From Phocaeicola plebeius (GTDB lineage: Bacteria > Bacteroidota > Bacteroidia > Bacteroidales > Bacteroidaceae): a DNA stretch of 28,512 nucleotides. The notes beneath the pieces were generated by a model. The model was not told the origin of the DNA, made no database searches, and saw nothing but the letters and a program-made list of their open reading frames with translations. The stretch spans positions 1 to 28,512 of the forward strand of contig NZ_QSQT01000040.1 of NCBI RefSeq assembly GCF_003437535.1. The letters run 5' to 3'. The translations under genes and the position numbers were made by a program. Within the stretch, counting starts at the first letter, position 1. Every line of letters begins with the position of its first letter. Of the stretch, positions 8,721 through 16,746 are shown one piece after another.

Positions 8721-8734
8721 CTTACCACATTTTA

Positions 8735-10375
8735 TTATTTCGCGATTCGCAATACGGGAGCAATCTGATTCAACGGCTGTGCAGGAAGCGTAACCGACAA
8801 GCCTTCGGCGGTACGGACAAAATCGACTTTACCGTATCCCAATAATTCCACCTTACGAATCTTTCCCTCATAAAGTTTACTGTCTGCAGCCAGTGACTTG
8901 ATGTTTACCTTTCCGTCTGCCGGCCATGCCAGCACAGTAGCATACAAATACTTCGGAGTCTGTGTGAAACGGATTTCCTTTGCTCCTGCCTGACTGTAAG
9001 AACCTTCATTGAACCCCTGAGCATTGAGCGGAATATCTTCCTCCGCAATCGGACCTTCCCCGAACACAACCCACGGACGAGTATCATAAATAGCTTCCTT
9101 GTTAATGTTCATCCATGCCCCAAATTCATTCAGGATTTTCTCTTCTTTTTCATCGAAAGTTCCATCTGCACGCAGAGGTACGCTCAGCAACAGATTTCCA
9201 TTCTTACTCACAATGTCTACCAACAGTTTAGCTACGTATGCCGCTGATTTATATTCGTTTTTCTCGTAAATAGACGTATTGTAATGCCATCCGCCAATGC
9301 AGGAGCATGACTGCCACGGCTGATCGATAATTTTATTGGGAGCACCGCGCTCTACGTCCCACACCAGTGCTTTTCGCTGATTTTCATCGAGAATCTTACC
9401 AAACATCACCGCTTCCAGTTTCCCTTTGTGAGTAGCCATATTGTGGTTGTAGAAATGAGCTGCAATCTTCAATCCCGCGTCACTCACCGGATAGAAAGGT
9501 GCTACTGTCACATCAAAATACAGCAAATCGGGGTTATAGCGATTGATCACATCGAGTGTACGATTATAGAAGTTTGTACAATATTCCTGGCTCGGCACAC
9601 AAACTCCATTGCCCCATGCCCACTGACGGTGAATCATTCCGTTGTCCCAGCTGTTCTCACTCAATGGATGGTTCTGTGCATACAAATCCTGCGGATCATA
9701 TCCTTCCCACCATTTTCCTTTTCCGTCTGCCTTGGTCAGTTTTCCATCGTATGGAATTCCTTTCTTCGGACCTTTCGTGTCATGACGCTGAGAAGGCTCA
9801 TACCAGCTCCACGCATGGTCGGCATGCAAGCTGACTCCAAAATACAATCCGTATTTTCTTGCCGCTTTCTCCCATCCGGCCAGAATATCTTTCTTCGGCC
9901 CCATATTCACTGAATTCCAGGGCTGATACTTACTGTCCCACAAGTCCATGTTATCATGATGATTTCCCAAAGCAAAAAAGTACTGGGCACCTATTTTCTT
10001 ATAAAAGGCTACCAGCTTGTCCGGATCCCAGTTTTCCGCCTTCCACAAGGGAATAATATCCTTGAAACCCACTTCCGACGGGTGTCCGTAGTGTTTTACA
10101 TGATATTCATATTCACGAGTACCCTCCATATACATGGAACGAGCCATCCAGTCGCCTGAACCTTCCACACACTGCGGCCCCCAATGGGCCCATATACCAA
10201 ATTTCACGTTACGGAACCATTCCGGCACCTGATAGTTTTCCAATGAACTCCATGTGGGTTCGAACTTTCCTTTCATCATCGGTTCATCCTGTTCCGATAC
10301 CGGTACCTGATAAGTCTGTGCCGACAATCCGGCCATGGATAAAAATAAAGAAGCTAATAAGAGTCTTGTTTTCAT
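8735..10375 (-). CDS. Exported GH29 alpha-L-fucosidase
   Basis: This 546-residue protein has a signal peptide (1-20, ending GLSAQ), so it acts in the periplasm or outside. The GH29 barrel covers about residues 40-410: KFGIWAHWGP (58-67), the substrate-binding GNHHDN (137-142), LHADHAW (183-189), and LLYFDVTV, where D288 is the probable nucleophile. The barrel ends with the family hallmark LVDIVSKNGNLLLSVP (385-400). A beta-sandwich follows to the C-terminus. It cleaves terminal alpha-L-fucose from glycans. It is the first gene of the operon and its promoter faces away from the divergent araC gene. The linkage it prefers (alpha-1,2 or alpha-1,3/4) cannot be read from the sequence with confidence. 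Confidence 0.93.
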   Translation of the reverse strand: MKTRLLLASLFLSMAGLSAQTYQVPVSEQDEPMMKGKFEPTWSSLENYQVPEWFRNVKFGIWAHWGPQCVEGSGDWMARSMYMEGTREYEYHVKHYGHPSEVGFKDIIPLWKAENWDPDKLVAFYKKIGAQYFFALGNHHDNMDLWDSKYQPWNSVNMGPKKDILAGWEKAARKYGLYFGVSLHADHAWSWYEPSQRHDTKGPKKGIPYDGKLTKADGKGKWWEGYDPQDLYAQNHPLSENSWDNGMIHRQWAWGNGVCVPSQEYCTNFYNRTLDVINRYNPDLLYFDVTVAPFYPVSDAGLKIAAHFYNHNMATHKGKLEAVMFGKILDENQRKALVWDVERGAPNKIIDQPWQSCSCIGGWHYNTSIYEKNEYKSAAYVAKLLVDIVSKNGNLLLSVPLRADGTFDEKEEKILNEFGAWMNINKEAIYDTRPWVVFGEGPIAEEDIPLNAQGFNEGSYSQAGAKEIRFTQTPKYLYATVLAWPADGKVNIKSLAADSKLYEGKIRKVELLGYGKVDFVRTAEGLSVTLPAQPLNQIAPVLRIAK

Positions 10376-10404
10376 AAGTATTATTATCTGACAATTTATA
10401 TAAA

Positions 10405-10470
10405 CAAATGTACGGAGAATAGCCCCAAAAGAATAGGATTAAAATGAGAGTTTATAGGCTAATATCGACA
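10405..10470 (-). promoter_or_regulatory. Promoter and operator of the fucose operon
   Basis: Read on the minus strand, the -7 box is TACATTTG (10405-10412). Twenty bases upstream is TTTAATCCTAT (10433-10443), in the place of the usual -33 element, and twenty bases further is GTCGAT (10464-10469) within GTCGATATTAGCCT. The same elements at the same distances precede susC, and a close variant precedes the GH97 gene. The leader to the fucosidase ATG is about 25 bases. The poor -33 box fits an activator-dependent promoter. Confidence 0.7.
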
Positions 10471-10504
10471 AAAGGAGTATTTTAAATAATTTTACTGGTA
10501 CAAT

Positions 10505-10569
10505 ATCGATTTTTATCGGATAAAAGATTTATCAAAAATCATCTACACGAAAAATAATTATTACTTTTA
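10505..10569 (+). promoter_or_regulatory. Candidate araC promoter with an upstream ATCGAT site
   Basis: TACTTTTA (10562-10569) is one base off the TAnnTTTG consensus and would give a leader of about 17 bases for the AraC gene. An ATCGAT (10505-10510) lies 51 bases upstream, the same distance seen at the fucosidase and susC promoters. In the other direction this site is the distal copy for the fucose operon, 41 bases from its proximal site. On the minus strand it reads ATCGATATTGT, identical to the 11 bases at the GH97 promoter. Confidence 0.45.
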
Positions 10570-10592
10570 TGGCAAATTAATAATCTATACCT

Positions 10593-11447
10593 ATGAATCT
10601 ACAAGTAGAACAAATGCACCCATTAGTCCTGAACGTAGGATTAGCTGTTCACAATGCAGATTGGAACTGGAAAAATGTAAACAGTCCATTTACACGTCTA
10701 TATTACGTTACGGAAGGAAGTGCTCAAATAGAACTTCCTGATGGAATATATACGTTATCACCCAAACACATGTATTTCATCCCTGCGTTTACTATTCATA
10801 CCAATATTTGTAAGTCTAATTTCGTACATTACTACTTGCATATTTACGAAGATCATTACTCAGATAACGACTGGTTAGACCATTGGAAATTTCCCGTCGA
10901 GATAGAAGCAACAGATTTAGATTTGGCTCTATTCAAACGCTTATGTGAAATTAACCCGCACATGACTCTGCAAAAGTCCGACCCTACCACATACGACAAC
11001 AATCCAACACTCATGCAGAATCTTATAAAAAACAGACAACGGGCATTTTGCGATAAGGTAGAATCGAGAGGAATCGTATTCCAACTGCTATCTCGTTTTT
11101 TTAAACAAGGACAATCCAAAATTGAAATGGAAGATAACCGGATAGCTAAAACTGTTTTATATATCCGTAAACATCTCAATGAGGCCATTGAATTGGAAAA
11201 ACTCGCAGAAATCTCTTGTCTTTCCAAAGACCATTTTATCCGCCTTTTCAAAAAAGAATTAGGAACCACACCTTTACAATATATCAACCAAAAGAAAATA
11301 GAAAAAGCTCAGCTCCTACTAATCACAGAGGAACTGGCAGTCAAAGAAATTGCCTTTCAACTGGCTTTTGATGATTATTCTTACTTCAATCGTTTATTTA
11401 AAAAAACAACCGGCGTTACTCCCCAAGAATACCGCCGGCTATATTGA
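10593..11447 (+). CDS. AraC-family transcriptional regulator
   Basis: This 284-residue protein has an N-terminal cupin-like sensing half (about 10-90, with RLYYVTEGSAQIELPDG and YFIPAFTIHT) and a C-terminal AraC DNA-binding domain (about 183-284) with two helix-turn-helix units: LEKLAEISCLSKDHFIRLFK (201-220) and VKEIAFQLAFDDYSYFNRLF (250-269). It ends in the usual GVTPQEYRR. It is divergent from the fucose operon and convergent with susD, so it sits in the middle of the locus. It is the only transcriptional regulator in the window and the natural candidate for the repeated GTCGAT/TTTAATCC operator shared by the locus promoters. The ligand, perhaps L-fucose or a fucosyl sugar, is a guess. It is more AT-rich than the enzyme genes. 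Confidence 0.93.
   Translation: MNLQVEQMHPLVLNVGLAVHNADWNWKNVNSPFTRLYYVTEGSAQIELPDGIYTLSPKHMYFIPAFTIHTNICKSNFVHYYLHIYEDHYSDNDWLDHWKFPVEIEATDLDLALFKRLCEINPHMTLQKSDPTTYDNNPTLMQNLIKNRQRAFCDKVESRGIVFQLLSRFFKQGQSKIEMEDNRIAKTVLYIRKHLNEAIELEKLAEISCLSKDHFIRLFKKELGTTPLQYINQKKIEKAQLLLITEELAVKEIAFQLAFDDYSYFNRLFKKTTGVTPQEYRRLY
11397..11438 (-). terminator. susD terminator inside the 3' end of the araC gene
   Basis: On the minus strand CCGGCG (11433-11438) pairs with CGCCGG (11410-11415), extended by two more outer pairs, one a G-U, and is followed by a T-rich tract (TTGTTTTTTTAA). This is a good intrinsic terminator for susD. It lies wholly in the last codons of the convergent regulator gene, because only 13 bases separate the two stops. 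Confidence 0.7.
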
Positions 11448-11460
11448 AACTAAAAATTAA

Positions 11461-13149
11461 TTAGTTATATCCTTCATTCTGTTCCAGGTTCTTATTGACA
11501 TTTCTTTCACTTTGCGGAATAGGGAAATATCGGTTATGGGCAGCCCATGTACGTTTCTCAAACTGATAATACATATTTTGGTCTACCGGAGAGGCTGCAG
11601 AACCACTTCCACGGTAATTAGGAGCACTAGGGTCATCCGAAAGTTTGACTCCTGTAAACGTATGGTTCAACTCCTGTTCTGCAATTCCCCAACGAAGTAC
11701 ATCAAAATACCTAAATCCCTCAAAAGCCAACTCTACCCGTCTTTCCTTACGAACTGCCTTACGCACATCCTCCTGAGTCGGCAAATCACCTTTTTGATAT
11801 CCTGGCAATTTCACGCGATTACGTATATCATTGATTGTCAAATCAAGCACTGTTTGATCAACGGCACCTGGATTAGATTCATTCAACGCTTCCAAGTAAC
11901 TCAATAGCACCTCAGCATAGCGCATAAGAGGAGTATAAGTAGGCGTTGAACCTAAATTATTCGTTATGGAAGGATCACAACCTTTCTTTGGGCAATAACC
12001 ATTAAACAACGGAAAACGATTGTAACTATCTGCCGTATTAGGTCCTTGGAAACAATTATAAGTTATATCATTATATTTTGTTCCAGGATAAGAGCCCAAC
12101 GGAGGAAGGAAAACAGAAGCATACAATCTTATTTCACGGTTTGCATAAGGATCATTATCATCATACACACCTGAGTTATCAATATCTTTTCCATCCGTAC
12201 AGAAATACTCTTTTACCAGTTCATTATAAGGAGCAAACTGATGCCAGCCACCATAAGCACATTCCGGATACAGATATTGATAGCGGGAATTTGTAAATTT
12301 ATCCGCAATACCCATGATACAGAAAATAGTCTCAGGACTATATTCTCCTCCTATCTGGAACAACTTTTCATAACTCTCATCTCCGTTTCTGCGATCAAGC
12401 TGATAGCTGCCTGAAATAATTACTTCATCCAGAATGTCAGCGGCATCTCCCCATCGGTCCTGAGCCAAATACAAACGAGACAACAATACTTTAGCCGCAC
12501 CATTTGTCAGACGACCATATTCTTCTGCATCATAACTGTCCGGAAGAATTCTGGCAGCTTCCTTCAAATCAGTTTCCACCTGGGCATACACATCTGCCTG
12601 TGCTGTCTGCTTAATCGTATTAGCCTCCTCCACAGTTAACTGTGCAAGTGGCATAGGAACATCTTTAAAATAAAATGCCAGATTAAACAAGAAATAAGCA
12701 CGTAAAGTTTTTACTTCTGCACTCCATTTTTCTCTAGTATCTTCATCCATTGGACATTTCCCGACATTAGCCAGAAAATTATTGTATTTTGCAATCTGTG
12801 TATAGGCATTCTTCCAATACCACTCAATATTGCCATTCGTCGCAACTGTATTGGAACTGGCCATCAGAGTAGTAAAATTCTCTTTTTCCGTACCGTTGCC
12901 TCCAGCAAAATCAAGGTACAACAATCCTTGAGGAGTTGCAAAATCATCATGGGACCAACCTGTCTGAAAGCGGTAACAACCTACCAATGCCAGATAAGCA
13001 TCATTCTCACCTGTCCAGAAAGTATTGTCCGAGATAGCAGAAGGAGGATTTTTCTCCAGCAAATCCGAACAGCTGACAAGCACACCAGACAAAGCCAAAG
13101 AATAAACTGACAACTTGGCTATATGTAATATTTGTAATAACGGTTTCAT
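11461..13149 (-). CDS. SusD/RagB-family outer-membrane glycan-binding lipoprotein
   Basis: This 562-residue lipoprotein has a lipobox LVSC with the modified cysteine at C27, followed by SDLLEKNP, a pattern common in surface lipoproteins of this group. The N-terminal part contains the SusD TPR region (about 60-330). The C-terminal part has the RagB/SusD signature RVELAFEGFRYFDVLRWG and an RYFPIPQSERNVNKNLEQN tail. SusD proteins lie as a lid over their SusC partner and bind the glycan at the cell surface. The gene follows susC after 21 bases in the same operon. The bound glycan is inferred from the nearby fucosidase and GH97 genes. Confidence 0.95.
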   Translation of the reverse strand: MKPLLQILHIAKLSVYSLALSGVLVSCSDLLEKNPPSAISDNTFWTGENDAYLALVGCYRFQTGWSHDDFATPQGLLYLDFAGGNGTEKENFTTLMASSNTVATNGNIEWYWKNAYTQIAKYNNFLANVGKCPMDEDTREKWSAEVKTLRAYFLFNLAFYFKDVPMPLAQLTVEEANTIKQTAQADVYAQVETDLKEAARILPDSYDAEEYGRLTNGAAKVLLSRLYLAQDRWGDAADILDEVIISGSYQLDRRNGDESYEKLFQIGGEYSPETIFCIMGIADKFTNSRYQYLYPECAYGGWHQFAPYNELVKEYFCTDGKDIDNSGVYDDNDPYANREIRLYASVFLPPLGSYPGTKYNDITYNCFQGPNTADSYNRFPLFNGYCPKKGCDPSITNNLGSTPTYTPLMRYAEVLLSYLEALNESNPGAVDQTVLDLTINDIRNRVKLPGYQKGDLPTQEDVRKAVRKERRVELAFEGFRYFDVLRWGIAEQELNHTFTGVKLSDDPSAPNYRGSGSAASPVDQNMYYQFEKRTWAAHNRYFPIPQSERNVNKNLEQNEGYN

Positions 13150-13170
13150 ATCTTTATAAATTTATAGTAA

Positions 13171-16100
13171 TTAGAACTTGAAGTTAAACCCAAACGAATA
13201 AATGGCTGTAATAGGATAGTAAGAAGGAGAATCACCTGTTCCAATTTCATTCTCAGGATCCCATCCCTGATAGAAACTGTTAAAGCTGAAAAGATTCTGA
13301 CCACTTACATATACGCGCAACTTCTCAATACCAATCTTCTTGGTCCATGCCTGTGGCAAGGTATAGCCAAGCTGCAAGTTTTTCAAACGCAAGAAGCTTG
13401 CATTGCGTACCCAGTAATCGGAGGTCTGCAGGTTCGGATGGTTCATATTCATCGTTTCTATGCGAGGATATTCTGCCCATTTATCTGGATTCTCTTTTGT
13501 CCAGCAGTTTTCAGCCTGCCATCTTTGAATCTGGCCACCATTATAAAACGCATAAGCCATATAAGAACCTATCTGACGCTGATAGCCGCCTAATCCCTGG
13601 AACAGTGCGGAGAAATCAAAGCCTTTGTAAGAAGCCGAGAGGTTCAAGCCATAATAGAACTTGGGAGTAGTACTACCCAATACTGTACGGTCATATTCAG
13701 CATCCACCTTTCCATCAGGTACACCGTCCGGACCACTAATATCCTTATAACGTATATAGCCCGGTTTCAAGTCACTCTTTCCTACTAACTGTTCAGGAGC
13801 CGCATCAATTTCTGCCTGATCAACGAACAATCCTTCTGTCTGATAGCCATAAATAATACCTATCGGCTGTCCCACAATACGGTTGTTGTTGATTTCTTCT
13901 GTTGCCCCATTTGCCAGTTCTTCCACCGCATTCTTTACCCATGTAAAATTCGGCGCAATACTAAACTGGAAATCTCTGCCAATACGTCCGTTATAACTTA
14001 AGTTTACTTCAATACCTTTATTGGATACTGCACCTACATTCGATTCACTCACATTCTGCCCAAGAATACCTGCTTTTTCAACCGGTGCAAGAATGTCTGA
14101 AGTGTATTTATAGAAATATTCAATACTACCATTTAACGTATTATTGAACAACCCGAAGTCCAAACCCACATTGGTGATAGCTGTCTTTTCCCAGGTAAGA
14201 TCCTGGTTGCGGTAAGTAGAAACATAAGTACCGGGGACCAAAGTGGCTGGATTACCCAACGGATAATTATGATCCAGATCGTATGTCTGCTGATAAGGAT
14301 ATACTCCGATATTCTGGTTACCCAGTACACCATACGATGCACGCAGTTTCAAGTTATTGACAACCTCACCTGCACGCGTATTTTTCCAGAAATTTTCTTC
14401 AGAAATTCTCCATCCTGCAGAAACTGAAGGGAAAATGCCCCAACGGTTATCTTTCGCAAAACGGGAAGAGCCGTCATAACGCAGGTTAGCCTCCAGCAAA
14501 TATTTATCCTTAAACGCATAGTTCACACGACCGAAGAAAGAAACCAAGGCATACTCTTCCAAAGAACTGCTGTTTGTGGCAGTTGATGCATCACCGGCTC
14601 CAAGCTGATACAGGGCATTATTAGGGAAGGTATTGCGATAACCCTCCAGACCTTTATTGGAGGTCTGTTCTACAGAGGTACCGGCTAGAACCTTCAAGTC
14701 ATGACTGCCGAACGTCTTTTCATAATTTACTAAAGCTTCCAGAATGGTATTGGTATTATTTGATGTCCAGATATTCAATGTAGAAGGACCGACCGTCTTA
14801 TTTTCATCAAAATAAGTCTCTGCACGATAAGTCTTATCATATTTAGTCCAGTATGTTACGCCAGCTTTTCCGGTCAGTGACAATCCTTTAATCGGAGTAT
14901 CCCATCTCAATTGTCCGGAAGCATTTATATTACGGCTGACATTCTCCACAAACGATTCACTTGCCAGCCAGGCTTCCGGACTATAATTATCCTGATACCC
15001 AAAGCTTCCATCAGATTTCTGTCCTGCATAGATAGGAGCCTCACGGACTGCATAACCTATTATACCGTCAATGCTTGTCGGCTCACCGTTCGGCGCATTG
15101 TATTTGTTATTGTAAGCATTGATATTCAAACTCAATGTAAGAGACTTGCTTAACTGGCTTCTCAAAGAGAACAAAGCAGTCATGCGTTCATTAGACGTCT
15201 TAGCTGTAAGTCCTTCCTGATTTCTATAGCCGATAGACAGATTGTAACTTGTCGTCGCATTTCCTCCCTGGATGCTTACATTATGCTGGTGCTGGAAACC
15301 TGAACCGCTTTCCAACAGCCACTTCAGATGATTCACATTCGGATAGTTGTCCGGATCAGAGCCATCTTTATATTTCTGTATCTGCTCCGGCAAATAAGCA
15401 TCCTGCTTACCCATGTTCTGCATGGCCATATTATAATACGTAGCATATTCCCAGGACGGAAGAAAATCGGGAAGTTCAGTTGCCCGCTGCCAGCCAAATG
15501 AATTGTTATAGGTTACAACAGTTTTTCCCTGTGCACCTTTCTTTGTTTCTATCAGAATGACTCCATTCGCAGCTCTGTTACCATAAATTGAAGCAGAAGC
15601 AGCATCCTTCAAGAAAGAAATACTTTGAATATCATTGGGATCTACATCATCCAGATTACCAGACAAACCGTCTATAAGTACCAACGGATCTGTACCAGCA
15701 CTGGAGAAAGTACCTGTTCCACGAATCTTTACATTTGCCCCCGTACCAGGACGTCCAGAATTCTGTACAACACTCAGACCTGGTGCCAAACCTGCAATAG
15801 CCTGAGCAGTACTCATCACCGGCTTGTTCATCAGATCCTCACTGGTAACTGCAGAAACGGCACCGGTCAAATTCACTTTCTTCTGGGTTCCATAACCCAC
15901 TACCACAACCTCATCCAACAATTCGGTATCTTCCTTAAGAACGATTCGCATTATTTTGCCCGAAACTGCAGGAATTTCCTGTGAAGCATACCCCACATAC
16001 GTCACACGCAAAATGTCTCCTGGATTAACTGACAAAGTAAAATTACCATCTAAATCACTTACAGTACCATTGTTTGTATTCTTTACCAGAATACTTACCC

Positions 16101-16248
16101 CGATCAAGGGTTCTCCATTTCCGTCTGTAATGTGACCTTTCACACTGTTTGTTCCTTGTCCCCATGCAATGGAACTCACACAACAAGCAAAGAGTAACAT
16201 AAATACTCTCAAGGCTTGCCACATTTGCCTAATAGAATTGTGTTTCAT
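13171..16248 (-). CDS. SusC/RagA-family TonB-dependent outer-membrane glycan transporter
   Basis: This 1025-residue protein has a signal peptide (to about residue 30), a carboxypeptidase D regulatory-like domain (about 36-103, VKGHITDGNGEPLIGV onwards), a TonB-box-like region DEVVVVGYG (112-120), a plug domain (about 120-240 with the SusC signature IRGTGTF and DAASASIYGNRAANGVILI), and a long beta-barrel ending in an aromatic-rich strand (FGFNFKF). It imports oligosaccharides using TonB energy. No FecR-like or STN domain is present, so it is not the anti-sigma-signalling type. This agrees with control by the neighbouring AraC regulator rather than by an ECF sigma factor. It is the first gene of the susCD operon. 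Confidence 0.96.
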   Translation of the reverse strand: MKHNSIRQMWQALRVFMLLFACCVSSIAWGQGTNSVKGHITDGNGEPLIGVSILVKNTNNGTVSDLDGNFTLSVNPGDILRVTYVGYASQEIPAVSGKIMRIVLKEDTELLDEVVVVGYGTQKKVNLTGAVSAVTSEDLMNKPVMSTAQAIAGLAPGLSVVQNSGRPGTGANVKIRGTGTFSSAGTDPLVLIDGLSGNLDDVDPNDIQSISFLKDAASASIYGNRAANGVILIETKKGAQGKTVVTYNNSFGWQRATELPDFLPSWEYATYYNMAMQNMGKQDAYLPEQIQKYKDGSDPDNYPNVNHLKWLLESGSGFQHQHNVSIQGGNATTSYNLSIGYRNQEGLTAKTSNERMTALFSLRSQLSKSLTLSLNINAYNNKYNAPNGEPTSIDGIIGYAVREAPIYAGQKSDGSFGYQDNYSPEAWLASESFVENVSRNINASGQLRWDTPIKGLSLTGKAGVTYWTKYDKTYRAETYFDENKTVGPSTLNIWTSNNTNTILEALVNYEKTFGSHDLKVLAGTSVEQTSNKGLEGYRNTFPNNALYQLGAGDASTATNSSSLEEYALVSFFGRVNYAFKDKYLLEANLRYDGSSRFAKDNRWGIFPSVSAGWRISEENFWKNTRAGEVVNNLKLRASYGVLGNQNIGVYPYQQTYDLDHNYPLGNPATLVPGTYVSTYRNQDLTWEKTAITNVGLDFGLFNNTLNGSIEYFYKYTSDILAPVEKAGILGQNVSESNVGAVSNKGIEVNLSYNGRIGRDFQFSIAPNFTWVKNAVEELANGATEEINNNRIVGQPIGIIYGYQTEGLFVDQAEIDAAPEQLVGKSDLKPGYIRYKDISGPDGVPDGKVDAEYDRTVLGSTTPKFYYGLNLSASYKGFDFSALFQGLGGYQRQIGSYMAYAFYNGGQIQRWQAENCWTKENPDKWAEYPRIETMNMNHPNLQTSDYWVRNASFLRLKNLQLGYTLPQAWTKKIGIEKLRVYVSGQNLFSFNSFYQGWDPENEIGTGDSPSYYPITAIYSFGFNFKF

Positions 16249-16275
16249 CTTTATTTAGATTTAAATTATACAATG

Positions 16276-16340
16276 CAAAGTTAATTATTCATACAACCCG
16301 AATATAGGATTAAAGTATCTTTCAATAATACAAAATCGAC
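16276..16340 (-). promoter_or_regulatory. susC promoter and proximal operator
   Basis: Read on the minus strand, TAACTTTG (16276-16283) is the -7 box, giving a leader of about 27 bases. TTTAATCCTAT (16304-16314) lies 20 bases upstream and GTCGAT (16335-16340) another 20 bases upstream, followed by TTTGTATT. The motifs and both spacings are identical to those at the fucosidase promoter. No TTTG is found at -33, which fits a promoter that needs an activator. Confidence 0.7.
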
Positions 16341-16370
16341 ATTATTCAAACCTAAAAACGATAAAATATT

Positions 16371-16402
16371 GACAAAATCGACATTTCTTGCAATTTATCG
16401 AC
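16371..16402 (-). promoter_or_regulatory. Distal copies of the susC operator
   Basis: Two more GTCGAT hexamers lie upstream of the susC promoter, at 16377-16382 and 16397-16402. The first is part of GTCGATTTTGT, identical over 11 bases to the proximal copy and 42 bases from it. The second (GTCGATAAATTG) is 20 bases further. The spacings approximate whole helical turns, as expected for a regulator binding one face of the DNA. Confidence 0.55.
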
Positions 16403-16458
16403 AAACGTGTTTTAGCTACTACTAAATGTTCCTACTCTATCTTCCAAACTACTCTACA

Positions 16459-16639
16459 AATTCTCTATCTTGACTTTGCATATTCTTTGTTTCACAGTGC
16501 GAGATTTGTATTTCACACTGTGAAATATATATACCACACTGTGGTTTTTATATCCCACAGTGTGAAACAGAGAATTGACCGTTTAATTTCAGTTTTTATA
16601 CAAAAGCATTCCTCAAAATGACCAATAATTCTCTATCTT
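16459..16639. repeat. 13-bp direct repeats flanking the palindrome array
   Basis: AATTCTCTATCTT occurs at 16459-16471 and again at 16627-16639, in the same orientation, on either side of the palindromic array. The pair could be the footprint of a duplication or insertion, or a second protein site. The rest of the gene-free stretch 16249-16746 holds only the susC promoter, the array and the GH97 terminator; no credible small gene was seen. Confidence 0.5.
16490..16573. repeat. Four-unit palindromic array with an exact 21-bp period
   Basis: Four units start at 16490, 16511, 16532 and 16553, each with a CACA-N-TGTG core (TGCG in the first unit). Their centres are at 16497, 16518, 16539 and 16560, exactly 21 bases apart. 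Unit 2 is a 19-base perfect palindrome, TATTTCACACTGTGAAATA (16509-16527). Unit 3 is ACCACACTGTGGT (16533-16545). Unit 4 has CACAGTGTG (16556-16564). Unit 1 keeps only the left arm, TTTCACAGTG. A 21-base period is two helical turns, so all centres face the same side. It lies about 240 bases upstream of susC and past the GH97 terminator. Confidence 0.8.
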
Positions 16640-16674
16640 TTATACCGTCACTGCAATCACCCCTGAAAAACACA

Positions 16675-16714
16675 CAAAAAATGCCTGACGCTCATTCTAA
16701 AAGCATCAGGCATT
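16675..16714 (-). terminator. Terminator of the GH97 gene
   Basis: On the minus strand AATGCCTGATGCT pairs with AGCGTCAGGCATT (13 positions with one G-U), with a 9-base loop, and then runs into TTTTTGTG. It lies about 33 bases past the GH97 stop and separates that gene from susC, so susCD must have its own promoter. Confidence 0.85.
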
Positions 16715-16746
16715 CTCCACGTAAATACAAATAGCCTAACTATAAC

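Noticed and set aside
16490..16573. Possible CRISPR array
   Set aside because: The period is only 21 bases, there are no spacers between units, the units are internally palindromic and no cas genes are present.
16388..16621. 77-codon plus-strand frame in the susC upstream region
   Set aside because: It runs through the operator copies and the palindromic array, and its protein is low-complexity with no family likeness; it is an accidental frame.
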